DNA of 64,000 nucleotides, taken from Tropicimonas sediminicola. Its GTDB lineage: Bacteria > Pseudomonadota > Alphaproteobacteria > Rhodobacterales > Rhodobacteraceae. The first letter of the stretch is position 1. The number at the start of each line of letters is the position of its first letter. The stretch covers positions 682,001 to 746,000 of the forward strand of contig NZ_FZOY01000001.1 in the NCBI RefSeq assembly GCF_900188335.1, given 5' to 3'. The translations under genes and the position numbers were made by a program. This document shows positions 8,038-16,865 of the stretch, one piece after another. The notes below the pieces were generated by a model. It was not told where the DNA came from. It searched no databases and was given only the letters and a program-made list of their open reading frames with translations.

Positions 8038-9393
8038 ATGTCCCCCGACGCAGACCTTCATCGTTTTCTCCTGGATCTGCGGTGGGATGACATACCGCGC
8101 CCGGCGCAGGACCGCGGCCGTCTCCTGCTGCTGGACCTGCTCGGCACCGCGATTGCCGGCACCGGCACCGCGTTGCATCAATCCGTGCTGCGCTATGCCC
8201 GGCGCAATCTCTCCGGCGGCCGCGCACGGGTGCTGTTCTCCGACGCGACCCTGTCTCCCGAGGGCGCGGCCCTTGTCGGCGGGATGACCATCGACGCGAT
8301 TGATTCCCACGACGGGCATCGCCTGACCAAGGGGCACGTCGGCTGCGGCCTGCTTCCGGCCCTGCTGGCTGCCCTCGATGACAGCGGGCGCAGGATCGCC
8401 GGCACGGAGTTCCTGACGCTGCTTGCCGCCGGCTACGAGATCGGCAGCCGGGCCGGGATCGCGTTGCATGCGACCGTGCCGGACTATCATACGTCCGGCG
8501 CCTGGAGCGCCGTGAACTGCGCGGCGATCTCGGGGCACGTCATGGGCCTTGGGCCCGAGGCTTTCGCCCATGCGCTCGGCATCGCCGAATACCACGGCCC
8601 GCGCAGCCAGATGATGCGCGTGATCGCGCATCCGACCATGCTCAAGGACGGCTCGGGCTGGGGGGCTATGGCAGGCGTTTCGGCCGCGTATCTGGCGGCG
8701 GAAGGGTTCACCGGCGCGCCGGCCGTCACCGTCCTGGCCCCGGAGGTCGCACCGATCTGGAAGAGCCTCGGCCGCGACTGGGAAGTGATGAACCAGTACG
8801 TCAAGGGCTTCCCGGTCTGCCGCTGGGCGCAGCCGGCAGTGCAGGCCGCGCTCGACCTCGTGGAATCGCACGCCCCATCGGCAGACGAGATCGACGCGGT
8901 CGAGGTCCACAGCTTCGCCGAGGCCATCGCGCTCTGCCGTCGCGTGCCCGAGACCACCGAGGAGGCGCAATATGCCATCGGCTGGCCGTTGGCCGCCGCG
9001 CTGGTGCGGCGGCGGATCGGGGTGGCAGAGGTATCGGATGGCGCCTTCGAGGACGCCGCGCTGCGCGAGATGCTCGGGCGGATCCGCTATGTCGAGGATG
9101 CCGCCATGAACGCCCGCTTCCCGGCCGAACGGTTCGCCGTGCTGCGCCTGCGTCTCCGCTCCGGGGCGTGGATCGAGACTGGCTGGACCACCGCGAAGGG
9201 CGACCCGGAAACGGCCTTCGGCACAGCGGAGATGGTCGACAAGTTCTACCGCCTCGGCGGGGATGTCTGCTCGCGGGACCGGCTCGACCGAATCCACGGC
9301 GCGGTCATGGGCCTCGATGGCGGAACAGGATCCTTCGAGACCCTGCTCTCCGAAATGTTCGCGGCGCCCCGTCAGGGACGCCGCGCAGATTGA
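8038..9393 (+). CDS. MmgE/PrpD family protein
   Basis: 451 aa. The N-terminal all-helical half carries the DSHDGHRLTKGHVG-type motif near residue 80-95, and the C-terminal half is the smaller alpha/beta domain. The family includes 2-methylcitrate dehydratase, cis-aconitate decarboxylase and iminodisuccinate epimerase, so the sequence class does not fix the reaction. No prpB/prpC neighbour is present, which argues against propionate metabolism. It starts 4 bp after the nitrilase stop and is probably the last gene of the transporter operon. The next gene is on the opposite strand. Confidence 0.8.
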   Translation: MSPDADLHRFLLDLRWDDIPRPAQDRGRLLLLDLLGTAIAGTGTALHQSVLRYARRNLSGGRARVLFSDATLSPEGAALVGGMTIDAIDSHDGHRLTKGHVGCGLLPALLAALDDSGRRIAGTEFLTLLAAGYEIGSRAGIALHATVPDYHTSGAWSAVNCAAISGHVMGLGPEAFAHALGIAEYHGPRSQMMRVIAHPTMLKDGSGWGAMAGVSAAYLAAEGFTGAPAVTVLAPEVAPIWKSLGRDWEVMNQYVKGFPVCRWAQPAVQAALDLVESHAPSADEIDAVEVHSFAEAIALCRRVPETTEEAQYAIGWPLAAALVRRRIGVAEVSDGAFEDAALREMLGRIRYVEDAAMNARFPAERFAVLRLRLRSGAWIETGWTTAKGDPETAFGTAEMVDKFYRLGGDVCSRDRLDRIHGAVMGLDGGTGSFETLLSEMFAAPRQGRRAD

Positions 9394-9427
9394 AGGGGAG
9401 GGGGCTTGCCCCCTCCGAGAGCCGGCC

Positions 9428-10774
9428 TCAGCTCCAGGGGTAGGGGCTGTTGGACACCGGGTGCAGCTTTCCTTCGGCGTAGCGCGAAAACCGGAAAGGC
9501 TCCAGCAGCGCGGAGGTCTCGCCGGTGATCTCCTTCGCAACCAGCTCTCCGACGCCGAGCATTTTGTAGCCGTGGTTGGAATCGGCGATGATGTAGCAGT
9601 TCTCGCGGAACACATCGAACACCGGGAAGCTGTCGGGCGTGAAGCAGCCGACGCCGCCGGAGGCTTCCTTGTGATACTTCGGCATGGTGCCCGAGAAACG
9701 GCCATTGCAATGCGCCAGCGCCGACACCCACATATGGGCGAATTCCGGCGACGAGACGAACTCCGGCGAGGCCGGTCCGTAGGGGTCGATCGCGACCTCG
9801 CTGGCGGGCTTGTCGATCGCGTAGGGCATGGCGCCGCCCTGAATGCCGCCGAAGTGCGGGTCGGGCTTGTAGTAGATGCCCCACATCTTGTCGGTGATCA
9901 GCGAGCCGTCGACATCGGAATAGAGCGGCGCATCGGTGTCGACATGGATCACCGGCGGCAGATCGCCCGCGTTGGTCCGGAAGCTCTCCGGATCGACGCG
10001 CAGCACGCCCTCCTCGAGCTGCCAGAACTTCCACATCGGGATGCCGTCGTGCAGCGTGCCGTCGGCGCCCTTGATCGAGACCGTCTCGGGCAGTTCGGCC
10101 ATGCTCCAGAAGTCCCGCACCCAGGGGCCGGTGGCGACGACGAGATAATCGCAGGCGATCGGGCCCTTGTCGGTCTCAACGCCAGTGATCGCCGAGGAGG
10201 AGCCGTTGGCGCCCTTGAGCCCCTTGACCGTCACGCCGGTCAGGATGCGCACGCCTTCCTCTTCGGCCATCTTGGCGAGCGCGTAGATTGCCTTGGTGTT
10301 GTGGGCGTAGCCACCCTTCTTCTCGTGCAGGACAGAGGTGATGTTCTGCGCGCGCCAGTCGGAGAAAAGCTCCTTCATGTAGGCGTCGCAATCGTCGGTG
10401 CCCTCGATGAAGACCGACTCGTAGCCGATGCCCTGCTGCTCGCGGTAGATCTGGGCCACGTCCTCGTGCATCGACTCGGGCGAGATCTGCATGTAGCCGA
10501 CCGGGTTGTAGCTCAGCGCCTTGGCGTTGGCTTCCCAGTGGCTGACCGAATGCGCCATCAGTTCGCGCATTGCGGGCTGGAAGTAGTTGTTGCGGACCAC
10601 CCCGCAGGCGATGCCGGAGGCGCCCGCCGCGATACCGTCCTTGTCGACGATGACGATGTCTTTGCCGGAGCCTTTGCCTGAGGCCTTGAGCATCCGTGCC
10701 AGATGCGTCGCCGTCGACAGGCCGTGAATACCTGCCCCGATGATCAGATAGGGCACGTGGGTGGGAAGGGACAT
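9428..10774 (-). CDS. DAO-family FAD-dependent oxidoreductase
   Basis: 448 aa with the FAD-binding dinucleotide fold at the very N-terminus (GAGIHGLSTATHLA, about residues 11-24) and a DAO C-terminal region (ADSNHGYKMLGVGE). I use ATG 10774 because GGAG precedes it; an upstream in-frame ATG at 10786 adds four residues. It is divergent from gbcA across a 299-bp spacer and so may be co-regulated with betaine demethylation. Family members oxidise amines such as dimethylglycine, sarcosine or amino acids. A role in N-demethylation of dimethylglycine is one option, but no DgcA-type architecture is seen. Confidence 0.75.
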   Translation of the reverse strand: MSLPTHVPYLIIGAGIHGLSTATHLARMLKASGKGSGKDIVIVDKDGIAAGASGIACGVVRNNYFQPAMRELMAHSVSHWEANAKALSYNPVGYMQISPESMHEDVAQIYREQQGIGYESVFIEGTDDCDAYMKELFSDWRAQNITSVLHEKKGGYAHNTKAIYALAKMAEEEGVRILTGVTVKGLKGANGSSSAITGVETDKGPIACDYLVVATGPWVRDFWSMAELPETVSIKGADGTLHDGIPMWKFWQLEEGVLRVDPESFRTNAGDLPPVIHVDTDAPLYSDVDGSLITDKMWGIYYKPDPHFGGIQGGAMPYAIDKPASEVAIDPYGPASPEFVSSPEFAHMWVSALAHCNGRFSGTMPKYHKEASGGVGCFTPDSFPVFDVFRENCYIIADSNHGYKMLGVGELVAKEITGETSALLEPFRFSRYAEGKLHPVSNSPYPWS

Positions 10775-11073
10775 TTGGGGCTCCATTTGCGCGTGGCGGA
10801 CAGGCCGCCGATCTGACCGGCAGGATGCGTCCAGCGAGTTCGGCGCTTTCGTGCTCTGTCGTCAATCTTTTTAGAAATCTCGCCATGCATGCGAATGCCG
10901 GCGAATCCGGCCGAAAGGCGCGGCATTGCCGCCTGGGCAGGCACGCGGTGAATGGACCTGCCAGGCCGATGGGGAAATCTCGCGCAAGATTGGCGCGGTA
11001 TCGAAAATGCGACAGTGCCGCTTCGACGATAGTCTGTGGGATCGACTCGCGACCTACCTACCGGAGCCCCCGC
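10775..11073. promoter_or_regulatory. Divergent regulatory region between the DAO oxidoreductase and gbcA
   Basis: 299 bp without a convincing gene. It contains AT-richer patches at 10860-10880 and a TCGAAAAT octamer at 11001, 73 bp before gbcA, shared with the region upstream of the OpuC-type operon. Promoters for both flanking units must lie here. No clear -35/-10 pair is visible for gbcA. Confidence 0.45.
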
Positions 11074-12321
11074 ATGACCAACCTCCCCGCCGTCAACAAG
11101 GTGCGCTCGGCCCTGGATGCCTGCCAGGACGGGTATTCCCTGCCGAGCGCATTTTACAACGACGAGGCGCTGTTCCAGGCCGATATCGAGGCCATCTTCT
11201 ACAACGACTGGCTCTTCGCTGGCCCCGAATGCGAGATCCCGAACCCCGGCGACTACATCACGCTGACCGTGCACGAAGCCCCGATCATCGTCCTGCGCGA
11301 CAACGAGGGCGAGATCCGCGCGTTTCACAACTCCTGCCGGCACCGCGGATCGCGTCTCTGCGACAAGGCGCGCGGTCACACCGGCCGCCTCGTCTGCCCG
11401 TACCACCAGTGGACCTACGAACTCTCGGGCAACCTGGTGTCGACGCGGTACATGGGCGAGAGCTTCGATGCGTCGAAGTTCCCGCTGAAACCCGTCCACG
11501 TGACTTCGATCGAAGGGCTGCTTTACATCTGCCTCGCGGACGCCCCGCCGGACATCGAACGCTTCCGTGCCGCCATCTCGCCCTATATCGCGCCGCACGA
11601 CCCGCGCCGCACCAAGATCGTCCACGAGTCGGTGATCGTCGAGGAGGCGAACTGGAAGCTCGTGATCGAGAACAACCGCGAGTGCTATCACTGCGCGGGC
11701 AACCACCCTGAACTGCTGGTCTCGCTGGTGGAAATGGCCCTTCCCGAAGACGCGCGCTTCGGCGACGAGTTCCGCATCATGGAGCAGAAGGCCCGCGAAT
11801 GGGATGCGCTCGGCCTGCCGCACAGGCCGGTGGACGGCGGCAACGAGTTCCGCTGCATCCGGCTGCCTTTCCGCGAGGGCGCCTATTCCATGACGCTCGA
11901 CGGCAAGCCCGCCAGCAAGAAGCTGCTCGGCGAGCTGACGGAGGCGGACCTGGGCTCCGTCCGCGCATTCCGCGCGCCGAACAACTGGCATCACTTCCTG
12001 TCGGAAATGACCATCCATTTCCGCGTGTTGCCGCTTGGTCCCAACCGGACCGAAGTGCGCACCACCTGGTGCGTGCACGAGGATGCGGTCGAGGGCTGGG
12101 ATTGCGAGGTCGAGCACCTCAGCCACGTCTGGGTGGAGACCAACGACCAGGACAAGCGACTGGCGGAGGAAAACCAGATCGGCACACGCTCGCCCGGATA
12201 CCAGCCCGGTCCCTATTCGGAGGTCTCTGAATTCATGATTCTGAACTTCCTCGACTGGTACCGGGGCAAGCTCGAGGCCTGGATCGGCGCGCCGGCCTCC
12301 ACCCTTGCCGCGGCGGAGTGA
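11074..12321 (+). CDS. gbcA: Glycine betaine monooxygenase, Rieske oxygenase subunit
   Basis: 415 aa. The Rieske cluster ligands are Cys88-x-His90 and Cys108-xx-His111 (SCRHRG, CPYHQW). The mononuclear iron site begins with NNRECYHCAGNHPE (His206, His211). Length and the ECYHC motif fit GbcA-type trimethylammonium oxygenases that demethylate glycine betaine to dimethylglycine plus formaldehyde. The reductase gene gbcB follows 3 bp later. I place the start at ATG 11074 (the frame is open to 10825 upstream, but the MTNLPAV... start fits the family and has GGAG nearby). Related stachydrine or carnitine oxygenases are the main alternatives. Confidence 0.85.
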   Translation: MTNLPAVNKVRSALDACQDGYSLPSAFYNDEALFQADIEAIFYNDWLFAGPECEIPNPGDYITLTVHEAPIIVLRDNEGEIRAFHNSCRHRGSRLCDKARGHTGRLVCPYHQWTYELSGNLVSTRYMGESFDASKFPLKPVHVTSIEGLLYICLADAPPDIERFRAAISPYIAPHDPRRTKIVHESVIVEEANWKLVIENNRECYHCAGNHPELLVSLVEMALPEDARFGDEFRIMEQKAREWDALGLPHRPVDGGNEFRCIRLPFREGAYSMTLDGKPASKKLLGELTEADLGSVRAFRAPNNWHHFLSEMTIHFRVLPLGPNRTEVRTTWCVHEDAVEGWDCEVEHLSHVWVETNDQDKRLAEENQIGTRSPGYQPGPYSEVSEFMILNFLDWYRGKLEAWIGAPASTLAAAE

Positions 12322-12324
12322 CCA

Positions 12325-13413
12325 ATGGCACTGGACGCATCGTTTTCGACCCTGCCATTCCCGAAGGCCGGCCTGCCTGCCCACCCGTCGCGCCAGCGCC
12401 TTCTTCGGCTCGTGGGGCGCAGGCAGGAGACTCCGGATGTAGTGACCTTCGACTTCGAGGTTCTGGACGATAGGCTGCGCCACCATCCCGGCCAGGCGAT
12501 CGCGCTGGACCTTCCGATGGCAGGCGGCACGGCGACGCGGACCTTTACCCTGGCCTCGTCGGGGATCGACCCGCGGCGTGTGTCGGTCACGGTCAAGGCG
12601 GGCTCGCCCGGCAATGCCACCCGCTGGATGCACGAGACCCTGCATCCTGGCGCCGAGATCACCGCCCGCGGTCCTTTCGGCCGCTTCACCCTGGCTGCAC
12701 ATCCGGGAAAGCCGCTGCTGCTCGTGGGGGGCGGGTCGGGGTTCACGCCGATGATGTCGATGCTGCGCTGGCTCCACGCGCGTCGTGAAACGGCTGATGT
12801 CGCCGCGATCCAGGTCGCGCGCCGCGTCGAGGACCTGCTCTTCACCGAGGAACTGGGCCGGATCGCCGCCAACATGCCGAACCTGCGTCTCTTCGACGTC
12901 GTGACTGCGCCGGGCGCCGGCGAGGCATGGCGCGGCTATCGGGGTCGGCCGGACCGCGCCATGATCCGCGCCATGTTCCCAGACGTCGGGCGGCGCGTGG
13001 CCTTCTGTTGCGGCCCCGAGGGGTTCATGAGCCAGATGCGTCGCGTCCTGGGCGCCGAGGGGTTGGATGCGCGCCAGTTCCACACCGAAAGCTTCGGTAC
13101 GGCGCCTGTCCGCATCGCCGAAGCCCCGGCCTCCGAAGACGCGGCGTGGGATGGCGTGGCGGTGAAGTATCGCGGCCAGATCCACGACCTGCCGCCCGAC
13201 CAGCCGCTGAGCACCGCGCTCGCCGCAAGGGGGCAGCGCATTCCGACCGGGTGCGGCGAAGGGCAGTGCGGCACCTGCCGTCTGCGGTTGCTCGAGGGCG
13301 AGGTCGAGATGCAGCAGCAGGGCGGCCTCTCGGAACGCGAGGTCGAACAGGGCTACATCCTTGCCTGCTGTTCGCGGCCGAAGGGGCCGGTGACCCTCGC
13401 AGATCCCGCTTGA
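12325..13413 (+). CDS. gbcB: Glycine betaine monooxygenase, ferredoxin reductase subunit
   Basis: 362 aa. It has an N-terminal FAD domain (RTFTLAS), an NAD(P) domain (GGGSGFTPMMSML, then FCCGPEGFM) and a C-terminal plant-type 2Fe-2S ferredoxin with CGEGQCGTC and a later ACC (about 309-350). This domain order is that of GbcB, which passes electrons from NADH to the GbcA Rieske centre. It begins 3 bp after gbcA and would be co-translated. Nothing is missing from the cofactor motifs. Confidence 0.87.
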   Translation: MALDASFSTLPFPKAGLPAHPSRQRLLRLVGRRQETPDVVTFDFEVLDDRLRHHPGQAIALDLPMAGGTATRTFTLASSGIDPRRVSVTVKAGSPGNATRWMHETLHPGAEITARGPFGRFTLAAHPGKPLLLVGGGSGFTPMMSMLRWLHARRETADVAAIQVARRVEDLLFTEELGRIAANMPNLRLFDVVTAPGAGEAWRGYRGRPDRAMIRAMFPDVGRRVAFCCGPEGFMSQMRRVLGAEGLDARQFHTESFGTAPVRIAEAPASEDAAWDGVAVKYRGQIHDLPPDQPLSTALAARGQRIPTGCGEGQCGTCRLRLLEGEVEMQQQGGLSEREVEQGYILACCSRPKGPVTLADPA

Positions 13414-13537
13414 TTTCCTGAGCCGCATCCGCCACGAGCCTGTCTTCCCGTGGCGGATACGTCTCCCCATCCTCCGCGCTCACCCACAAGACACGGCGTA
13501 ACGCCGCGCCTGCAAAGTACGTAGGCTCGACCTGACC

Positions 13538-14554
13538 ATGAACGACGACCAGGGCCAGTCCGAGGCGCAAGCCCCCGCGAACGCGCGCAAGCCGATACTC
13601 TTCGAGTTCGTGCTGCTCGACGCGTTCTCGATGCTGTCGGTCATCTCCGCGATCGAACCGCTGCGCGTGGCAAACCGGATCCTCGGCCGCGAGGTCTATG
13701 AGTGGCGGCTCGTCTCGGAGGACGGAGATTCCGTGCAGGCCTCGAACGGGATCGTCGCCCAGAGCGAAGGGCTCGTGGGCGAGGGCGGCCGGCCTGACTA
13801 CACCTTCGTCTGTGCCGGCCTGAGCCTTGTGGCGCGTCACCCGACACGGCTCAGCGCGTTTCTCAACCGGCGTTTCGCGGCAGGTGTGACGCTGGGCGCG
13901 ATCTCGATGGGCACGATCTTTCTCGCCCGCGCCGGCCTGCTCAGGAACCGGCGTTGCACGATCCACTGGGAGGGCCAGCCCGCCTTCAAGGAGGAATTCC
14001 CGGAGATCGACCTGACCCGTGCGATCTACGAGATAGACGGCAGCATCATGACCTGCGCCGGGGGCATGTCGTCCTTCGATCTCGTGATGGAACTGATCGC
14101 CCGCGACCACGACCAGCGGGTGCTGCGATCCATCGCCAACCAGCTGCAGCTCGACCGCATTCGGACGGGCGGCATGCTGCAATCCCCGGGCACCGAACAC
14201 ATCCCCGACACCACGCCGAAACAGCTCCGCCAAGCGATCAAGCTGCTTGGGGACAACATGGAACATCCGATGGCGCCTGCCGCCCTGGCCTCGTCCGTGG
14301 GGGCGAGCCGCCGGACGCTGGAGCGGCTCTTCATCAAGTACACCGGCATGACGCCGTCGAAATACTGCAAGATGCTGCGGCTCGAACGGTCGCGCGACCT
14401 CCTGCTGCACAGCAACATGCCAATCCTCGACGTGGCCGTGGCGACGGGCTTTCGCTCGGGCTCTTACTTCTCGTTCTGCTTCTCGGAATACTACGGCATC
14501 TCGCCCTCGTCGCTGCGGCAGGGCGTGGTGCGCGGCAAGGTTCCGGGGTCCTGA
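13538..14554 (+). CDS. GlxA/GbdR-type transcriptional regulator (DJ-1/PfpI plus AraC HTH)
   Basis: 338 aa. The N-terminal 200 residues are a GATase1/DJ-1-like sensor domain whose nucleophile Cys is replaced (AISMGT), as usual for this class. The C-terminal AraC-type double HTH lies at about 225-325 (RRTLERLF, then ATGFRSGSYFS). Members such as GbdR and CdhR activate betaine and carnitine catabolism. It lies 124 bp after gbcB, so it is either the distal gene of that operon or separately expressed, and it converges on a second regulator of the same family. A betaine-responsive activator role is an inference from context. Confidence 0.82.
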   Translation: MNDDQGQSEAQAPANARKPILFEFVLLDAFSMLSVISAIEPLRVANRILGREVYEWRLVSEDGDSVQASNGIVAQSEGLVGEGGRPDYTFVCAGLSLVARHPTRLSAFLNRRFAAGVTLGAISMGTIFLARAGLLRNRRCTIHWEGQPAFKEEFPEIDLTRAIYEIDGSIMTCAGGMSSFDLVMELIARDHDQRVLRSIANQLQLDRIRTGGMLQSPGTEHIPDTTPKQLRQAIKLLGDNMEHPMAPAALASSVGASRRTLERLFIKYTGMTPSKYCKMLRLERSRDLLLHSNMPILDVAVATGFRSGSYFSFCFSEYYGISPSSLRQGVVRGKVPGS

Positions 14555-14569
14555 CCCTACTGGCCGCGG

Positions 14570-15511
14570 TCAGGCGCCGCGCGTCGTGCGCGGCGTCTCG
14601 TCGAAGTGGCGCCGATAGGCGTCGGAAAATGCCGCCTGCGTGGCAAAGCCGGTCATCTGCGCGATCTCGCCAATGCTGATGCGGGATTTGCGCAACAGCC
14701 CCCGCGCCGTGTCCAGCCGGATCTCGCGGTAGGTCTGCATCACCGACTTGCCGAACGCCTCGGAAAACTGCCGCTGAAGCTGGCGCCCCGACAGGCCCAC
14801 CAGCGGCGCGATCTGCTCGAGGTGGAGCGGGTCGGCCACGTGGGATTCCATCAGCTCCAGCGCCTCCACGACGGCGCGCGGCAGAGGACCATACCGCGCC
14901 TCGACGCTGGCCTGCTGCGGGGCATCGGCCACGCGGATCTCGGTCTGGATGAACCAGTCACTGATCTGGCGGGCGAAGCTCACCCCGTGCTCGGCGGAGA
15001 TGATCGAGTGCATCATGTCGAGCGGGGCGGTGCCGCCCGCACAGGTGTAGCGGTCCCTGTCGATGACGTAGAGACGCCGTTCCAGGAAGAAGCGGTCCGA
15101 ATAGGCGCGGAGTTCCTCGAGGTGGTGCCAATGCACCGTGAACCGGCGCGCTTCCATCAACCCGGCCCGCGCCAGGACCGCGGCGCCCCCCGAAATGCCG
15201 CCAAGCGGCACCCCGCGCCGGTCGAGCTGTCGCAACCAGGTGAACAGGGCCGGGTCGTGCACCCGCAGCGGGTCTCCCCCGGCCACCACGAAGACCATGT
15301 CGAAGGGCAGTGCCTGCGTCGCGATGGCCTCCGTCTCCATGACCGCCGGCAGCGAAGAGCGTACCGGCCCGCCCCGGACCGAAAGCGGCACGATCTCGTA
15401 GAGCGGCTCGTCGGAGAACAGGTTCGCGGCCCGCAGCGGCTCCATCGCGGCAGAGGTGCTCATCATTGCGAAGCCCTCGATCAGGAAGAACCCGATTCTG
15501 CGACGCGGCAT
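14570..15511 (-). CDS. Second GlxA/GbdR-type AraC-family regulator
   Basis: 313 aa with the same DJ-1-like sensor plus AraC HTH organisation. GGISGGAAVLARAG marks the nucleophile-elbow position without Cys, and the HTH carries GRQLQRQF and MTGFATQAAFS. I use ATG 15511, which has AAGGG seven bases upstream; the frame is open to 15589. It is divergent from soxB1 with only 94 bp between them, the usual position of a local regulator for that operon. The two regulators share family but differ in sequence, so they are not a recent duplication. Confidence 0.82.
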   Translation of the reverse strand: MPRRRIGFFLIEGFAMMSTSAAMEPLRAANLFSDEPLYEIVPLSVRGGPVRSSLPAVMETEAIATQALPFDMVFVVAGGDPLRVHDPALFTWLRQLDRRGVPLGGISGGAAVLARAGLMEARRFTVHWHHLEELRAYSDRFFLERRLYVIDRDRYTCAGGTAPLDMMHSIISAEHGVSFARQISDWFIQTEIRVADAPQQASVEARYGPLPRAVVEALELMESHVADPLHLEQIAPLVGLSGRQLQRQFSEAFGKSVMQTYREIRLDTARGLLRKSRISIGEIAQMTGFATQAAFSDAYRRHFDETPRTTRGA

Positions 15512-15605
15512 ACGTGACCCTTTTTCGAATGAAAACGTCTCGATTTCGAAAGATATGCCGGAAGGCCACGGGGTAGGACAAGGGGACAAACAACGGAGTC
15601 ACACG
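15512..15605. promoter_or_regulatory. Divergent regulator-soxB1 intergenic operator region
   Basis: 94 bp between the start codons of the minus-strand AraC-type regulator and soxB1. It is AT-rich for this genome and contains TTTTTCGAA (15521-15529) and ATTTCGAAA (15543-15551), two near-symmetric TTCGAA cores 22 bp apart. The spacing is suited to a dimeric AraC-family activator. Function is inferred from position only. Confidence 0.4.
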
Positions 15606-16856
15606 ATGGGTTTCTCGGGTTTCCGGGTCATCAAGGAGGCCCTGACAGGGCACAGGGGCTGGGGCGAGCTATGGCGCAACCTCGAGCCGAAACCGGAATA
15701 CGACATCATCATCGTCGGTGGTGGCGGGCATGGGCTGGCGACGGCCTATTACCTGGCGAGCGTGTTCAAGACGTCGCGGGTCGCGGTGCTCGAAAAGGGG
15801 TGGCTCGGCTCGGGCAACATCGGTCGCAACACCACGATCATCCGTTCGAACTACCTGCTGCCGGGCAACCAGCCGTTCTACGAGTTCTCCATGAAACTCT
15901 GGGAGAATCTGGAGCAGGAGCTGAACTTCAACGCGATGGTCAGCCAGCGCACGATCATCAACCTGTTCCACAGCGACGGCCAGCGCGATGCCTACCGCCG
16001 TCGCGGCAACGCGATGCACCTGACCGGTGCCGGAGGCCGCCTGCTGTCGCAGGAGGAGCTGCGCGGCATCGCCCCGTTCCTCAACTTCGACAACGCCAGG
16101 TTCCCGATCAAGGGCGGGCTGATACAGGAACGCGCCGGCACCGCGCGGCACGACGGGGTCGCCTGGGGCTATGCCCGCGGCGCCGACCGTCGCGGCGTGG
16201 ACCTGATCCAGAACTGCGAGGTAACCGGCTTCCGCATCGAGGCAGGCAAGGTCCTCGGCGTTGAGACCACCCGTGGTTTCATCGGCGCGAAGAAGGTCGG
16301 GGTGGCGGTCGCCGGCTCCTCCTCCCGTGTGATGGCCAAGGCGGGCATGCGCCTGCCGATCGAGAGCCACGTGCTACAGGCCTTCGTTTCGGAAGGGCTC
16401 AAGCCGACGATCCCGGGCGTCATCACCTTTGGTGCCGGGCATTTCTATGTCAGCCAGTCCGACAAGGGCGGGCTGGTCTTCGGCGGCGATATCGACGGCT
16501 ACAATTCCTACGCGCAGCGGGGCAACCTGCCGGTGGTAGAGGACGTGATCGAGGGCGGCATGGCGCTTATGCCGATGCTCGGCCGGGCCCGGCTTCTGCG
16601 GAGCTGGGGCGGGATCATGGACATGTCGATGGACGGCTCCCCGATCATCGACCGGACCCACATCGACGGCCTCTATTTCAACGGCGGCTGGTGCTACGGC
16701 GGCTTCAAGGCGACCCCCGCCTCCGGCTATGCCTTCGCCCATCTCCTCGCGACCGATACGCCCCACGACACCGCGACGGCCTACCGGTTCGACCGTTTCG
16801 CCCGCGGCCACGTGGTCGATGAAAAGGGCGTCGGCGCCCAGCCCAACCTGCACTGA
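15606..16856 (+). CDS. soxB: Sarcosine oxidase-like beta subunit, divergent paralogue
   Basis: 416 aa. FAD motif GGGGHGLATAYYLA (about 38-51), then EKGWLGSGNIGRNTTIIRS. His182 in ARHD is the likely covalent FMN attachment site of heterotetrameric sarcosine oxidases. The C-terminal motif reads GGWCYGGFKA, whereas the second copy in this window has the canonical CGWGTGGFKA. Start ATG 15606 follows GGAG. First gene of soxB1-D1-A1-G1-folD. The family oxidises N-methyl amino acids (sarcosine to glycine). Because this copy is divergent and lies beside gbcAB, dimethylglycine is a reasonable alternative substrate. Confidence 0.85.
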   Translation: MGFSGFRVIKEALTGHRGWGELWRNLEPKPEYDIIIVGGGGHGLATAYYLASVFKTSRVAVLEKGWLGSGNIGRNTTIIRSNYLLPGNQPFYEFSMKLWENLEQELNFNAMVSQRTIINLFHSDGQRDAYRRRGNAMHLTGAGGRLLSQEELRGIAPFLNFDNARFPIKGGLIQERAGTARHDGVAWGYARGADRRGVDLIQNCEVTGFRIEAGKVLGVETTRGFIGAKKVGVAVAGSSSRVMAKAGMRLPIESHVLQAFVSEGLKPTIPGVITFGAGHFYVSQSDKGGLVFGGDIDGYNSYAQRGNLPVVEDVIEGGMALMPMLGRARLLRSWGGIMDMSMDGSPIIDRTHIDGLYFNGGWCYGGFKATPASGYAFAHLLATDTPHDTATAYRFDRFARGHVVDEKGVGAQPNLH

Positions 16857-16865
16857 GATCCAGAC

